From: JAZGGS01 sp963764825
GTDB lineage: Bacteria; Bacteroidota; Ignavibacteria; Ignavibacteriales; Ignavibacteriaceae
NCBI GenBank assembly: GCA_963764825.1
Contig: CAVXUA010000004.1
Span: forward strand, 62,001-126,000
Direction: 5' to 3'
Length of the DNA stretch: 64,000 bases
The notes below the pieces were generated by a model. That model saw only the letters and a list, made by a program, of their open reading frames with translations. It did not search any database and had not been told where the DNA came from. Of this stretch, positions 19,580-28,923 are shown in pieces; the stretch's first letter is position 1; each line of letters begins with the position of its first letter. Both the position numbers and the translations under genes were made by a program.

Positions 19580-20397
19580 TTATTGTTTCATAAACTCAAA
19601 CAAAATCCCACCCTCTTTTATTAAGTCACTTATTTTTGCAAGTGGTATTATCAATTCGGTAGGACCATAAGCGTATGCTGTAATTTCATAATTGTTATAA
19701 TAAAAAATTAGTTCTTCATCACTAATTGCAAAATTATCGTTAATGCTAAACCTGTTTTCATCAAACCAGAAACCCGCCTCATCCAAATCTTCATGTTCTC
19801 CAAGCTCCTTCAATTTTCTAAATTCTATTTTCTGCAATTTTATTAAGGATCGGTTTGTAACCTTAATAAAAATATCTTCCAGGGTAATTTTATTCCCGTT
19901 ATTCAAATCTAAAACAGTAAACATAGTATAACTATTTGGATGCGCGCCGCCAAGATAAGCGTACTCGGAAAACACTAACGATATAAAATCATTATTGAAG
20001 AATTTTACCGTTCCGCTTCGTTCAATAAACCACTCCTGGTAAGAATCTGGAATATCAGTTTTAAATTGACGGTATTCATCAAAAAAACTTTTAACCAAAT
20101 CATCAAAGGAATTAATTACATCTTCGCATCAAAGATAGAAATCAGCATTTCATTTTTTACAAAGCTATTTATATTATTTTCTATTTTTTCCTTTTCAGGA
20201 ATAGAAAAAATAGGATACCCGATTATTATTTCCGCACAATAATCAGAATTTGGATCATCACAACCTTCTTTTTCAGATATTTCTACCTGCTCAAAACTGA
20301 TTTTTTGCGGTTGAGATGTTCGTCCCTGGTAATCACCACATCCGAACAGATAAAATACTGCAATGATAATAACAGTTACTTTTTTAATAGAGGTCAC
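19580..20397 (-). CDS. DUF4163/DUF3298 (RsiV/PdaC-like) lipoprotein, frameshifted
   Basis: The N-terminal piece has a lipoprotein signal (TVIIIAVFYLFGC) and AEIIIGYPIFSIPEKEKIENNIN, typical of DUF4163. After a shift near 20110 the second piece has FISLVFSEYAYLGGAHPNSY and FTVLDLNNGNKITLEDIF, the core of DUF3298, and YGPTELIIPLAKISDLI near its end. In other bacteria this pair of domains occurs in RsiV (lysozyme-binding anti-sigma factor) and in peptidoglycan deacetylase PdaC. Here there is no kinase, sigma or deacetylase partner. It is probably anchored in the outer membrane facing the periplasm; the role is unknown. Confidence 0.8.
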
Positions 20398-20543
20398 TAA
20401 TTTTCTTCTTTTATATGATTTCAGATAAATAGAAAATTTGCTGTGTAAACTTAAAAAAATATGTTTTATTAATCACTTTGAAAAAGATGAAAATAAGCTT
20501 AATAATATTGAAAATGAGAAAGAGTGGCTTTCAAAGAATTGAT

Positions 20544-21579
20544 TTACAAATTGTGAATTTTCTTAATCTCCTGTAGCAATTCGCCAATCTCCGGTTCCCC
20601 ATTCGGAGATTTACCAAAAGGATCAATAAAATCATCTCGCTGAAGTAATGCCTTAACTGAATTTGCAACGCCATTACTCAATACATCCAGGTTATATCCG
20701 CCTTCAAGAGTAAAAACTATTTTACCATTACAAAGTTTTTCAGAAAGATCAACAAGAGTTTTTGATATCCACGAGTAACCTGTTAAGGATAAACTTAAAT
20801 TTGCAAGTGGATCATTCCAATGTGCATCATAGCCGGCAGAAACAATTATAAGTTCAGGTTTAAACTCTACAAGTTTTGGAATAATAAGTTCATTATAAAT
20901 TCTTTGAAACCCCTCATCCCCAACTCCCGTTTCAAGAGGGATGTTCAGTACTGTTCTCGCCATAACATCACTGCCAATTTCAGTTTTACTACCAGTACCC
21001 GGATAGAAAGGAAATTGATGAGTTGATATGTACAAAATGTTTGGATCATCTTTTACCATCGCTTCTGTTCCGTTCCCGTGGTGAACATCAAAATCCACAA
21101 TGGCAACTTTTTTAATATTAAAGTTTTTAATTGCTGCCTTTGCTGCAATTGCAGCATTACCGAAAATGCAAAAACCCATTCCTCTTTCCGCTAATGCATG
21201 ATGTCCCGGTGGACGAACTAATGCAAATCCATTTTTCAACCTCCCACTGCAAACTTCATTAGTGAGATCTATTAAGCTGCCTGCTGCAGTTGTTGCTGCA
21301 TCAAACGTGAATTCAGTTGTGTAAGTATCAGCATCAAGATAACCACCTCCCTTCAGACAAACTTCCTTTACCTTTTCAATGTAATTTTCGGAATGGCAAT
21401 AACAAAGTTCCTCTATTGTTGCGCAACGGGAAGGAACTTTTTCCAACAGAGGTAAAAAGATTATATGATTCAAGACCATTTAGAATAGCAATCAGCCGGT
21501 CAGCATTTTCAGGATGACCAGATTGAGTATGTTTGAGAAATATTGGATCGTAAACAAATCCTGTTTTAGAAATAGACAT
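20544..21579 (-). CDS. Histone deacetylase family (class II type) zinc hydrolase, frameshifted
   Basis: The N-terminal piece has KTGFVYDPIFLKHTQ and GHPENADRLIAIL, the conserved start of bacterial class II HDAC-like amidohydrolases. The frame breaks near 21440. The rest contains ALVRPPGHHALAERGMGFC, VAIVDFDVHHGNGTE, YISTHQFPFYPGTG, IIVSAGYDAHWNDPL and FTLEGGYN. This preserves the two active-site histidines, the zinc ligands (D, H, D) and the late aromatic/Gly motif. About 345 residues, normal for the family. Substrates are likely acetylated polyamines, lysine or acetoin-like compounds, not histones. It is transcribed after tRNA-Asn but separated from it by a terminator. Confidence 0.92.
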
Positions 21580-21635
21580 TATTTAATCTTATTTACATTA
21601 TAGAATAAATTTAGTTTACACGGGTTTAAAATAAC

Positions 21636-21658
21636 AAAACCCCGAAATAATCGGGGCT
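21636..21658 (-). terminator. Intrinsic terminator after tRNA-Asn
   Basis: On the minus strand GCCCCGATTATTTCGGGG is followed by TTTTGTTATTTT, a 6-7-bp GC stem with a U-rich tail, 10 bases past the tRNA 3' end. Confidence 0.85.
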
Positions 21659-21668
21659 TTAATTACAG

Positions 21669-21742
21669 CTCCGCAGGTAGGACTCGAACCTACGACACCC
21701 TGATTAACAGTCAGGTGCTCTAACCAACTGAGCTACTGCGGA
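21669..21742 (-). tRNA. tRNA-Asn (anticodon GTT)
   Basis: A 74-nt cloverleaf: acceptor TCCGCAG/CTGCGGA with G discriminator, D arm GCTC...GAGC with AGTTGGTTA loop, anticodon stem CCTGA/TCAGG with loop CTGTTAA (anticodon GTT), a five-base variable loop and T arm GTAGG TTCGAGT CCTAC. CCA is not encoded. Confidence 0.97.
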
Positions 21743-22566
21743 ATGGTTAAAAATTGAGGGACAAATTTAGTTAACACTTTCTTATCTATCAAGATTATTT
21801 AGATTAATTAGCTCTTAAAAAACCAATAATTATTTTTCCTTTTGTTTCACAAATTGTTCAGAGCCAGAGGAGATTAATTTCAACAAATTGATTACGCCAT
21901 TGTTGTCGTTTACTAATTGCTATATTTAGAAAAATTGTCCTCCTCAAAGAAAATACGACGAGCAATCGGTAAATATTGCAAGTATTGATTAGAAATAATG
22001 CTTTTTTCTAACTTTTCTAATACTTTAATATCAAGCGTGGTGTAAAAATATTTACCAATTTATTTACATATTAATTTCGATTATGTCGATTATGTCGATT
22101 TGTACTTTTTTCGATTTTCACACGCCATATTTATCGTAAACAATTTTATTGGTATGGTAGTTGAAAATTAAAGCAATGAAAAATTTAATAAAGTATAGAA
22201 ATTAGTAGCACACTTGTTTCAAAATCAATTGTAATAAATTTTCCTATCTCGACTCAACCACAACCACCACTAAAACCGGCTGCTCCTGCAGCCGGTTTTT
22301 GTTTTAAATCTCAAATGACAAATTTGAAATTATTTATATTCTATTTCCTCTAGCATCTTTAAAGTGGAAGAGAATTTTTCTGAAACAAATTAAATGTTCC
22401 TCCTTCACCTAAGTAATGGAGGGCAGGTCGGAGAAAAGGTTTATTTAGGGTTAATTCAACCGTTTATCCATTGAAACAAGCAAGTACAATTTAAATTGTT
22501 GTTTCTTAACTCTTTTTTTAATAACTCAACTATGTAAATTTTTTGTAATATTACATTTACTGCTGA
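21743..22566. other. Long intergenic region between tRNA-Asn and the TonB receptor gene
   Basis: About 820 bases with no credible ORF; the longest plus-strand frames are under 20 codons. It holds a triple short repeat TCGATTATG, TCGATTATG, TCGATTT at about 22078-22102 and a very strong GC hairpin at 22272-22299 in otherwise AT-rich DNA. The hairpin suggests the 3' end of a small plus-strand transcript. The final 100 bases should carry the receptor operon promoter. Confidence 0.55.
22272..22299 (+). terminator. Strong intrinsic terminator of an unidentified short transcript
   Basis: AAAACCGGCTGC / GCAGCCGGTTTT is a perfect 12-bp stem with a TCCT loop, followed on the plus strand by TGTTTT. 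There is no gene upstream on this strand for about 20 kb, so it probably ends a small non-coding RNA beginning inside the preceding 500 bases. Confidence 0.7.
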
Positions 22567-24897
22567 GTGAAACTGAATAAGATCGGCTTCGCAATTTGTA
22601 TCCTGCTTGTATTTCCAATTATGGAATCACATGGACAAACCGGAGATTACAGTATTTCCGGTTTTGTTACAGATGCCATTACTGGGGAAGCTCTTGTTGG
22701 AACTAATATTCTAATCTACAAAGACTCACTTAATTTTGAACAACCTCCTCTAACTGGTGCAGCTACAAACCGCTTTGGATACTATGCTATTCCCGAATTA
22801 CATCCGAAAAAATATTTATTGATAATTCGCTACCTTGGTTACAAAACTTCCGTACGTGCTGTGACAATTACAGGGGGAGTACCAAATTATAATTACTCTG
22901 TAGAATTATTTCCTGTCGATATTGAACTTGAAGAAGTTGTGATTGAAGGAGAAAGAAAAGATAAACCGATAACCAGTACCATTGATATTTCGCCCGAACT
23001 ACTAATTAAACTTCCTACATTAAGCGGTGAAGTTGATCTATTCAAATCGTTGGAAATGCTGCCCGGCGTAAACAGGGCTTCGGAAATTTCCAGCGGGTTG
23101 TATGTGCGCGGCGGCTCTCCTGATCAAACTTTAACATTAGTTGACGGGGTTATTGTTTACAATCCAGCCCATCTTGGTAACATTGCCAGCACCTTCAACT
23201 CAAATGCTCTAAGCGATGTAAGATTGATTAAGGGTGCTTTCCCTGCTGAGTATGGTGGAAGGTTATCGAGTGTGCTCGATGTAAAACTTCGTGCGGGTAC
23301 CAAGGAAAAGGATAAGGGAAATGTTGGGGTAGGATTGATAAACTCATTTGCAGCTTTTGAAGGTCCACTTGGAAGTAATTCCACCTATATGATCTCAGGA
23401 AGGGTTATGTACTACGATCTTTTCCAAAGTGAATTAAATAAAAGTAGTTCGATTCCCCGTTACAATTTCTTCGATCTGAATGCAAAAATAAATTACGTCT
23501 TATCAGAAAGTAATATCATTTCAATAAGCGGGCTTTTCAGCCATGATCATGCTTACAATCCTCCAACATCGACAGATACTGATTATGATATCGAGTGGCA
23601 GAATATTAACCTAAGCTTAAATTGGCTGCAAGTAAATTCAAAATCACTTTTACTTAATTCAATTCTTAGTTTTATAAAGTATAAATTTTCATCAAAGATT
23701 GGTGTTAATCCAACAACAGTAACTTCCTACACTTACTTTTCCAACCCGGATCTTACCGATCTTTACATAAGACAAAATGCTGAACTAAGATGGCACCAAG
23801 ATCACACCTTAAAATTAGGTTTTGATCTGGCTCTTCACAACTATGATTTGCTGTACAGCGATGCTTACAACGAAGCGCTCGAGAAGGACCCTTATGCTGG
23901 GAAAGATATTACCTCGATGGAAGCTTCTCTCTATTTTCAAAGTGAATCACAATTCACATCTAAATTAAAAACAAACTTGGGTGGAAGGTTTTATTATTTC
24001 GGTAACCAAAAATTCTTACGATTTGAGCCGAGGATTTCTGCTTCATACTCTTTTACTCCAAACATCATTTTAAAAGGTGCATTTGCTATTGCTCATCAGT
24101 TCCTCCACCTGGTTGTGCGAAACGATATTACATTACCAACCGATCTGTGGTATCCTTCAACCAAGCGAATTCAACCAGGTAAATCAACACAATACGTACT
24201 TGGATTCGATACATACTGGTTCGATCAATCCTATGCTTTTACAGTTGAGGGTTTTTATAAAGACATGCAAAGCCTGTACGAGTTAAGAAATTCGCCGCAA
24301 TTAAATCCGCTTGATGATTCAATTGAAGATCAGTTTACACAGGGACAAGGAGAAGCTTACGGAATTGAATTCTTCCTGAACAAACAGAAGGGTAATTTTA
24401 CGGGATGGATCGGTTACACACTTTCCTGGTCTGTGCGCCAATTTGATGAACTGAATGGTGGGCAAGTTTATAACTCAAGGTATGACAGGAGACACGATTT
24501 TTCCGTGGTACTTGCTTACAGTTTGAATAGTGATTTTAATGTGGGTCTTACCTGGGTTTACGCAACCGGTCAGCGATATACACTTCCTCCCGGGCAGTTT
24601 ACATTCGATCCAGTTGGTGTAGGAGGCAGCCAGGAAGTTCAATTCAATTTTACTGGAATAAACACTGCTCAATTTCCTGCTTATCATAAATTAGATTTGA
24701 ATGTGAATTATTCTTTTAAATGGTTCAACTCCGATTTTGAAGCATATATAAATCTTTATAATGTTTATAACAGGCACAATACTTTTGCACAGTATGTTGT
24801 GCTTAAAGAATCTGAAGATGGAGAAAAGATACCGGTTGTAAAACAAATAGCGTTGTTCCCTTTTATACCTTCTTTAGGAATAGCAATAAAATTTTAA
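22567..24897 (+). CDS. TonB-dependent outer-membrane receptor with carboxypeptidase-like N-terminal domain
   Basis: 776 residues. GTG start at 22567, then a signal peptide ending near SHGQ. Residues 27-110 form a CarboxypepD_reg-like beta sandwich (ISGFVTDAITGEALVGTNI, YLLIIRYLGYKT). The plug follows (LPTLSGEVDLFKSLEMLPGV, SSGLYVRGGSPDQTLTLVDG, NPAHLGNIASTFNSNA, YGGRLSSVLDVK). The rest is a beta barrel with repeated outer-membrane strands ending FIPSLGIAIKF. The receptor imports a large substrate through the outer membrane using TonB energy. The substrate is unknown: it is not in a SusC/SusD pair; instead it is followed after 3 bases by a DUF4249 lipoprotein, a recurring partner in Bacteroidota. 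Alternative starts are not evident, and the ribosome site is weak. Confidence 0.92.
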   Translation: MKLNKIGFAICILLVFPIMESHGQTGDYSISGFVTDAITGEALVGTNILIYKDSLNFEQPPLTGAATNRFGYYAIPELHPKKYLLIIRYLGYKTSVRAVTITGGVPNYNYSVELFPVDIELEEVVIEGERKDKPITSTIDISPELLIKLPTLSGEVDLFKSLEMLPGVNRASEISSGLYVRGGSPDQTLTLVDGVIVYNPAHLGNIASTFNSNALSDVRLIKGAFPAEYGGRLSSVLDVKLRAGTKEKDKGNVGVGLINSFAAFEGPLGSNSTYMISGRVMYYDLFQSELNKSSSIPRYNFFDLNAKINYVLSESNIISISGLFSHDHAYNPPTSTDTDYDIEWQNINLSLNWLQVNSKSLLLNSILSFIKYKFSSKIGVNPTTVTSYTYFSNPDLTDLYIRQNAELRWHQDHTLKLGFDLALHNYDLLYSDAYNEALEKDPYAGKDITSMEASLYFQSESQFTSKLKTNLGGRFYYFGNQKFLRFEPRISASYSFTPNIILKGAFAIAHQFLHLVVRNDITLPTDLWYPSTKRIQPGKSTQYVLGFDTYWFDQSYAFTVEGFYKDMQSLYELRNSPQLNPLDDSIEDQFTQGQGEAYGIEFFLNKQKGNFTGWIGYTLSWSVRQFDELNGGQVYNSRYDRRHDFSVVLAYSLNSDFNVGLTWVYATGQRYTLPPGQFTFDPVGVGGSQEVQFNFTGINTAQFPAYHKLDLNVNYSFKWFNSDFEAYINLYNVYNRHNTFAQYVVLKESEDGEKIPVVKQIALFPFIPSLGIAIKF

Positions 24898-24900
24898 ATC

Positions 24901-25701
24901 ATGAAATTTATTATCGTTTTAATATCGTTAGTTTTAGTCTCACTCATTTGCGGGTGTGAATCGGAAGAAATTGTTAGCGTTGACCTAGCTTTTGAGGAAT
25001 ACACTGTTGTACAGGCAGAACTGATTCCGAACAAACGATTTCCGGGAGTGAGATTTACAAAGACTCTTCCACTTGGTATTCCCTACAATATAAAAGATGC
25101 TGAAATAAAAAATATTACAGCGTACTTAAGAATAAATGGTGTACAGGTTATACCACTCATTTATACAGAAGAAGGTCTCTACAAGCCATTCTATTATTTC
25201 TACATAGCTGAAGGGGATACATATGAATTGTTTGCCGAGCATGATGAAAAATATATTTACAGCATTACAAAAATTCCCTTAAAACCGGAAGTTTCCGCAA
25301 TAAATTATGACCGGAATGATTATCATTTATATGCAGATGTAAAAGTAAAGCAGGATGAAGTGTATTCAGCACTATGGATAATAACGTTGGGTAATGCGAT
25401 ACGAGCCGAAGACTATTTTTCGGTCGCATCCTCTGACAATCAAAATTCTACAGTTAGGGTAAGAACTTCACCTATTCCTGAAGATTATCTTTCCGGAATT
25501 TATTCGGGAACCAGGATGATACAGGTTTTTGCTTTTGATAAATCATTTAAGGATTATTTTCATACAAGAAACTCCAGCCAGCAGCTAAATGATCCGTTCA
25601 TACAGGGTACTGGCGGTGCTGTTGAATGGAATGTGCAAGGTGATAAAGTTATTGGGCTCTTTATTGGTTTAGCTCCAGGTGATATTATAGAAGTATTTTA
25701 A
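24901..25701 (+). CDS. DUF4249-like lipoprotein
   Basis: 266 residues with a lipoprotein signal (IIVLISLVLVSLICGC). VDLAFEEYTVVQAELIPNK, AYLRINGVQVIPL and GDTYELFAEHDEKYIYSIT match the DUF4249 layout: a beta-rich N-terminal domain followed by a C-terminal domain with the typical SGIYSGTRMIQVFAFD near the end. DUF4249 proteins usually sit beside TonB-dependent receptors and are thought to act at the cell surface, possibly as substrate-binding lids. It lies between the receptor (3-base gap) and the rhodanese-like protein (immediately adjacent), so one operon. Confidence 0.78.
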   Translation: MKFIIVLISLVLVSLICGCESEEIVSVDLAFEEYTVVQAELIPNKRFPGVRFTKTLPLGIPYNIKDAEIKNITAYLRINGVQVIPLIYTEEGLYKPFYYFYIAEGDTYELFAEHDEKYIYSITKIPLKPEVSAINYDRNDYHLYADVKVKQDEVYSALWIITLGNAIRAEDYFSVASSDNQNSTVRVRTSPIPEDYLSGIYSGTRMIQVFAFDKSFKDYFHTRNSSQQLNDPFIQGTGGAVEWNVQGDKVIGLFIGLAPGDIIEVF

Positions 25702-26730
25702 ATGAAAAAATTGATTCGTAAAATATTCAAGCATAGCACAATTGTCTCAATTGTTTTAATGTTAAATAGCTGTATTGATGATAACATATCTCCTCCTCTT
25801 ACAGGGGAACTTAATTCAACAGCCGAGCTACTTGTGTATTTTGAAACACTTGGAGATTTTGCAAATTCTGAATTTGCTCCAGCACTTATAGATGCTGAAG
25901 AAGTTAATGCTAACCTTAATGATTATTTAATTATTGATGTGAGAGAAAATATAGATTTTATTACTGGGCATATTAATGGTGCGGTGAATGTTGTGAGCGA
26001 TAGTTTATATGTCTTCATGGAAAATCTGGATCATACAATTTATGAAAAAATTATTCTTGTAAGTAAAAATGGTCATGCATCAGCTTATTATACTTGCCTG
26101 CTCCGATTATCAGGATTTAATAATGTATTTACTCTAAACTTTGGAATGGCTTCCTGGCACATTGATTTTGCAGGTGAATGGATTAATGCACGAGAGGATT
26201 TAGACGATTTTACGGATGAACAATTTCCTAAAAACGATTTTACCGATCTGCCGATGTTAAACTTCAGCAATCCAAGTGCTTCAATTGAAGAAAAAGCTAG
26301 AGAAAGAATTTTGCTATTATTAGATACAGGCTTTAATAATACAGAAGTGTATCGCAACAGTTTTATTTTATTTGAAAATGATCTTTTAGTATGCTATGGA
26401 ACTAGCATGCTATATAGCAGCAAATTATATGGGATTGGTCATAAAGTTGGAACAATACACTATATGTCTTCCCCACTATATGATTTAAGAAGTGTTAATT
26501 ACCTTCAGACTCTCCCAACAGACAAAACGATTTTAATTTATAGCTTTAACGGTCAGTTGAGTGCTTGCATAACTGCATTCCTTAGAACTCTTGGTTATGA
26601 TGCAATAACTCTGCAGTACGGTGCTAACCAGATCTTTTATACCAGAATGATTATTAATCCTGAGCTATCCGTATATGCTTTCGATAACACAGATATAAAA
26701 AACTTTCCTTATGAAATGGGAAATGAGTAA
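25702..26730 (+). CDS. Lipoprotein with two rhodanese-like domains lacking active-site cysteines
   Basis: 342 residues; lipoprotein signal with SIVLMLNSC at about residue 24. The first rhodanese domain has YLIIDVRENIDFITGHINGAVNV, and where the catalytic loop should read CxxGxxS it reads VSKNGHASA. The second has VGTIHYMSSPLYDLRS and a loop YSFNGQLSA. In both the catalytic Cys is Ser, so sulfur transfer is unlikely. It directly follows the DUF4249 gene with no gap and is the last gene of the receptor operon, ending 10 bases from the convergent S46 peptidase gene. Inference: a surface or periplasmic binding scaffold working with the receptor. It might alternatively be a cysteine-independent phosphatase-like fold, for which there is no evidence. 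Confidence 0.8.
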   Translation: MKKLIRKIFKHSTIVSIVLMLNSCIDDNISPPLTGELNSTAELLVYFETLGDFANSEFAPALIDAEEVNANLNDYLIIDVRENIDFITGHINGAVNVVSDSLYVFMENLDHTIYEKIILVSKNGHASAYYTCLLRLSGFNNVFTLNFGMASWHIDFAGEWINAREDLDDFTDEQFPKNDFTDLPMLNFSNPSASIEEKARERILLLLDTGFNNTEVYRNSFILFENDLLVCYGTSMLYSSKLYGIGHKVGTIHYMSSPLYDLRSVNYLQTLPTDKTILIYSFNGQLSACITAFLRTLGYDAITLQYGANQIFYTRMIINPELSVYAFDNTDIKNFPYEMGNE

Positions 26731-26739
26731 AAATAGCAA

Positions 26740-28851
26740 CTATAGTTCTATACCCATTTCTTCAATAAGATAATCGGCGCCACCAATTTTTTGAGTTACC
26801 CACAGAATGTAGCGTATATCAACACCTATTGATCTGCTGTATTGACTGCTCCAAACATAATCATTTATCGTGGCTTCAAAAGATCGATCGAAGTTAACCC
26901 CAACGAGTTTACCGTAAGCATCTAAAATCGGGCTTCCGGAATTCCCTCCGCTTGTATCTGTGTTGTACAAAATTGCAACAGGAACATCATTTAAATTTTC
27001 ATTTTTAAATTTTCCAAAATCTTTATCTTGATATAGCTCCTTAACAAGCGAGGGTAGTTTGTAATCACCTTCTTCTTTACCTTTTTCCACTACACCCTTT
27101 AAGGTCGTTACCGGGGAATAATAAACCGCATCGAAAGGTTTATAACCTGTAACATAACCATAAGTTAACCTTAGTGTACGATTAGCATCAGGAATAAATG
27201 ATTTTTGCAGCCAGAGTTTCTTCACCTCCATTAGCTTTGCTAACAATATGTTCAGCTTACCGTTTCTTGTATCTCGTTTTTTTTCTTCCACTTTATTTAG
27301 TTCATAGAAATTTTTCACAAACTCAACAGCAGGATCATCAAGCTCTTCATAAATTTCAGTTAACATATCTTCAAAAACTTCCGCATCAAACAGATCAGTG
27401 TCTTCATACAGTTCATCAATTAATTCGTACAATTCTTCTTGTTCAGGCAAATTAGCAAATTCACTAAATTGCTGCATTTCAGAAAAAGTAACTGCATCAC
27501 TCAAAATTTTCTTAAAAATAACCGGTTCAAGATTGGGATAATAATCGTTCTGCAAACTACTAACTCGTTTTAAAAGTGATTTTCGTTCATCATCCGTAGT
27601 TTCTTTATCGTGGTATTCCAATTGTATTTCTGCAAGCCGGAAGAGGTTACTGAAACGCCCAAGCATAAAATTTACCCAGCGGTATCTTCCAATGGAAAAA
27701 ATATCATCATAAACTGATTCAATTTCAGAAAGTACATTACCATACTTTTCTCTTAGCGCATCATCTGAATCAATAAAACTCTGAAGCTCTTTCTCTTCAT
27801 TCATTTTGTTTTCTACAAGATTTAATCTTTCCAAACCCTGTAGCTTACCGCGATAATTTTTTTCAGTATTTGCAAGCCCTTTAATCCGTGAGGATATTTC
27901 CAGGGCAAATTCAGGATCATTTTCTCCCTTCGCTTCGTAAAGATCAATCATCCATCTGAATTGTTTAGAAATGTACGGCAGCTGATATTTTTGCTGGTAC
28001 TCCACAAAATAAGATGGTTGATGTTTGTAAGTTCTGCCAGGATAACCTAAAAGAAAAACAAAATCGTTTTCATCAACACCTTTGGGATTAACTTCAATAA
28101 ATTTCTTTGGCTGATAAGGAATATTATCTTCAGAATAAATTGCTGAACTTCCATCCGGGGCAACATAAGCTCTTACAAAAGAAAAATCACCCGTATGGCG
28201 CGGCCAAACCCAGTTGTCTGATTCGCCGCCAAACTCGCCAATTGCCCTTGGAGGTACATAAACCAATCGGACATCTTTAATTACTTTGTAACGAAAGAGA
28301 ACATAAGATTGTCCAACAAACATCTCGGAAACTTCAACAGAAATTGTGCTATCCGCTGCTTCCTCTCTTTCCACTATCTCTTTAATCTTATCAGTAATTG
28401 CATCAGTTCTTTCGGAAATATCATCAACATTGTTTGCAGCAGTTAAAACTTCTTCCGAAACATCTTCGTATGAAACTGTTATTCTGCAAGTATAACCTTT
28501 TGCTGGAATTTCTTCTTCCATGGTTTTTGCAAGAAACCCACTTTCAAGGTAATTATTCTCAGTCGTGCTGGCTCTTTGCACAGCACCGAAAGAGCAATGA
28601 TGATTGGTAATTATTAAACCTTCATTAGAAATAAATGAACCTGTACAACCGCCAATCTTTACAAGTGCATCAACTAAACTAACGCCATCAGGATTATAAA
28701 CTTCATCTATACTTATTTTTAAACCTGCTCCTTGCAAATCAAGATTTCTAATTTCACTAAGAGGATACATGCCTTCATCAGGCATGGAGGGAATCATTGC
28801 AAGTGAAAAGATTGAAAGAATTATTAAAAGGATATTAAATGACTTTTTCAT
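26740..28851 (-). CDS. S46 family dipeptidyl-peptidase (DPP7/DPP11-like)
   Basis: 703 residues, usual for the family, with a signal peptide (ILLIILSIFSLAMIPSMP). Chymotrypsin-fold motifs: GGCTGSFISNEGLIITNHHC with the catalytic His, WPRHTGDFSFVRAY with the catalytic Asp region, and DTSGGNSGSPILDAYG with the catalytic Ser. Family S46 enzymes release dipeptides from peptide N-termini in the periplasm. The sequence VNFDRSFEA after the catalytic Ser has Arg where, as I recall, DPP11 has its Asp/Glu-selecting Arg and DPP7 has Gly; acidic-residue specificity is therefore suggested. It has its own unit downstream of the ccm operon terminator. Confidence 0.93.
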   Translation of the reverse strand: MKKSFNILLIILSIFSLAMIPSMPDEGMYPLSEIRNLDLQGAGLKISIDEVYNPDGVSLVDALVKIGGCTGSFISNEGLIITNHHCSFGAVQRASTTENNYLESGFLAKTMEEEIPAKGYTCRITVSYEDVSEEVLTAANNVDDISERTDAITDKIKEIVEREEAADSTISVEVSEMFVGQSYVLFRYKVIKDVRLVYVPPRAIGEFGGESDNWVWPRHTGDFSFVRAYVAPDGSSAIYSEDNIPYQPKKFIEVNPKGVDENDFVFLLGYPGRTYKHQPSYFVEYQQKYQLPYISKQFRWMIDLYEAKGENDPEFALEISSRIKGLANTEKNYRGKLQGLERLNLVENKMNEEKELQSFIDSDDALREKYGNVLSEIESVYDDIFSIGRYRWVNFMLGRFSNLFRLAEIQLEYHDKETTDDERKSLLKRVSSLQNDYYPNLEPVIFKKILSDAVTFSEMQQFSEFANLPEQEELYELIDELYEDTDLFDAEVFEDMLTEIYEELDDPAVEFVKNFYELNKVEEKKRDTRNGKLNILLAKLMEVKKLWLQKSFIPDANRTLRLTYGYVTGYKPFDAVYYSPVTTLKGVVEKGKEEGDYKLPSLVKELYQDKDFGKFKNENLNDVPVAILYNTDTSGGNSGSPILDAYGKLVGVNFDRSFEATINDYVWSSQYSRSIGVDIRYILWVTQKIGGADYLIEEMGIEL

Positions 28852-28870
28852 TTTGTTAAATTATTATGTT

Positions 28871-28896
28871 AAAAAAAATGCCCGCTAAACGGGCAT
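28871..28896 (-). terminator. Intrinsic terminator of the bamD-ccm operon
   Basis: On the minus strand ATGCCCG-TTTAG-CGGGCAT is followed by eight T residues, 28 bases past the ccmF stop. Textbook rho-independent form. Confidence 0.93.
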
Positions 28897-28923
28897 GTAA
28901 TTTTTCAATTTAATTATTTAAAT

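Noticed and set aside
22150..22270. A possible degenerate tRNA or tmRNA 3' end (text with TTTCAAAATCAATTG, CTCGACTC and repeated CCAC) before the strong hairpin
   Set aside because: No 7-bp acceptor stem, proper T arm or 7-base anticodon loop can be formed; similarity is only superficial.
25702..26730. Active thiosulfate sulfurtransferase
   Set aside because: Neither catalytic loop has a cysteine.
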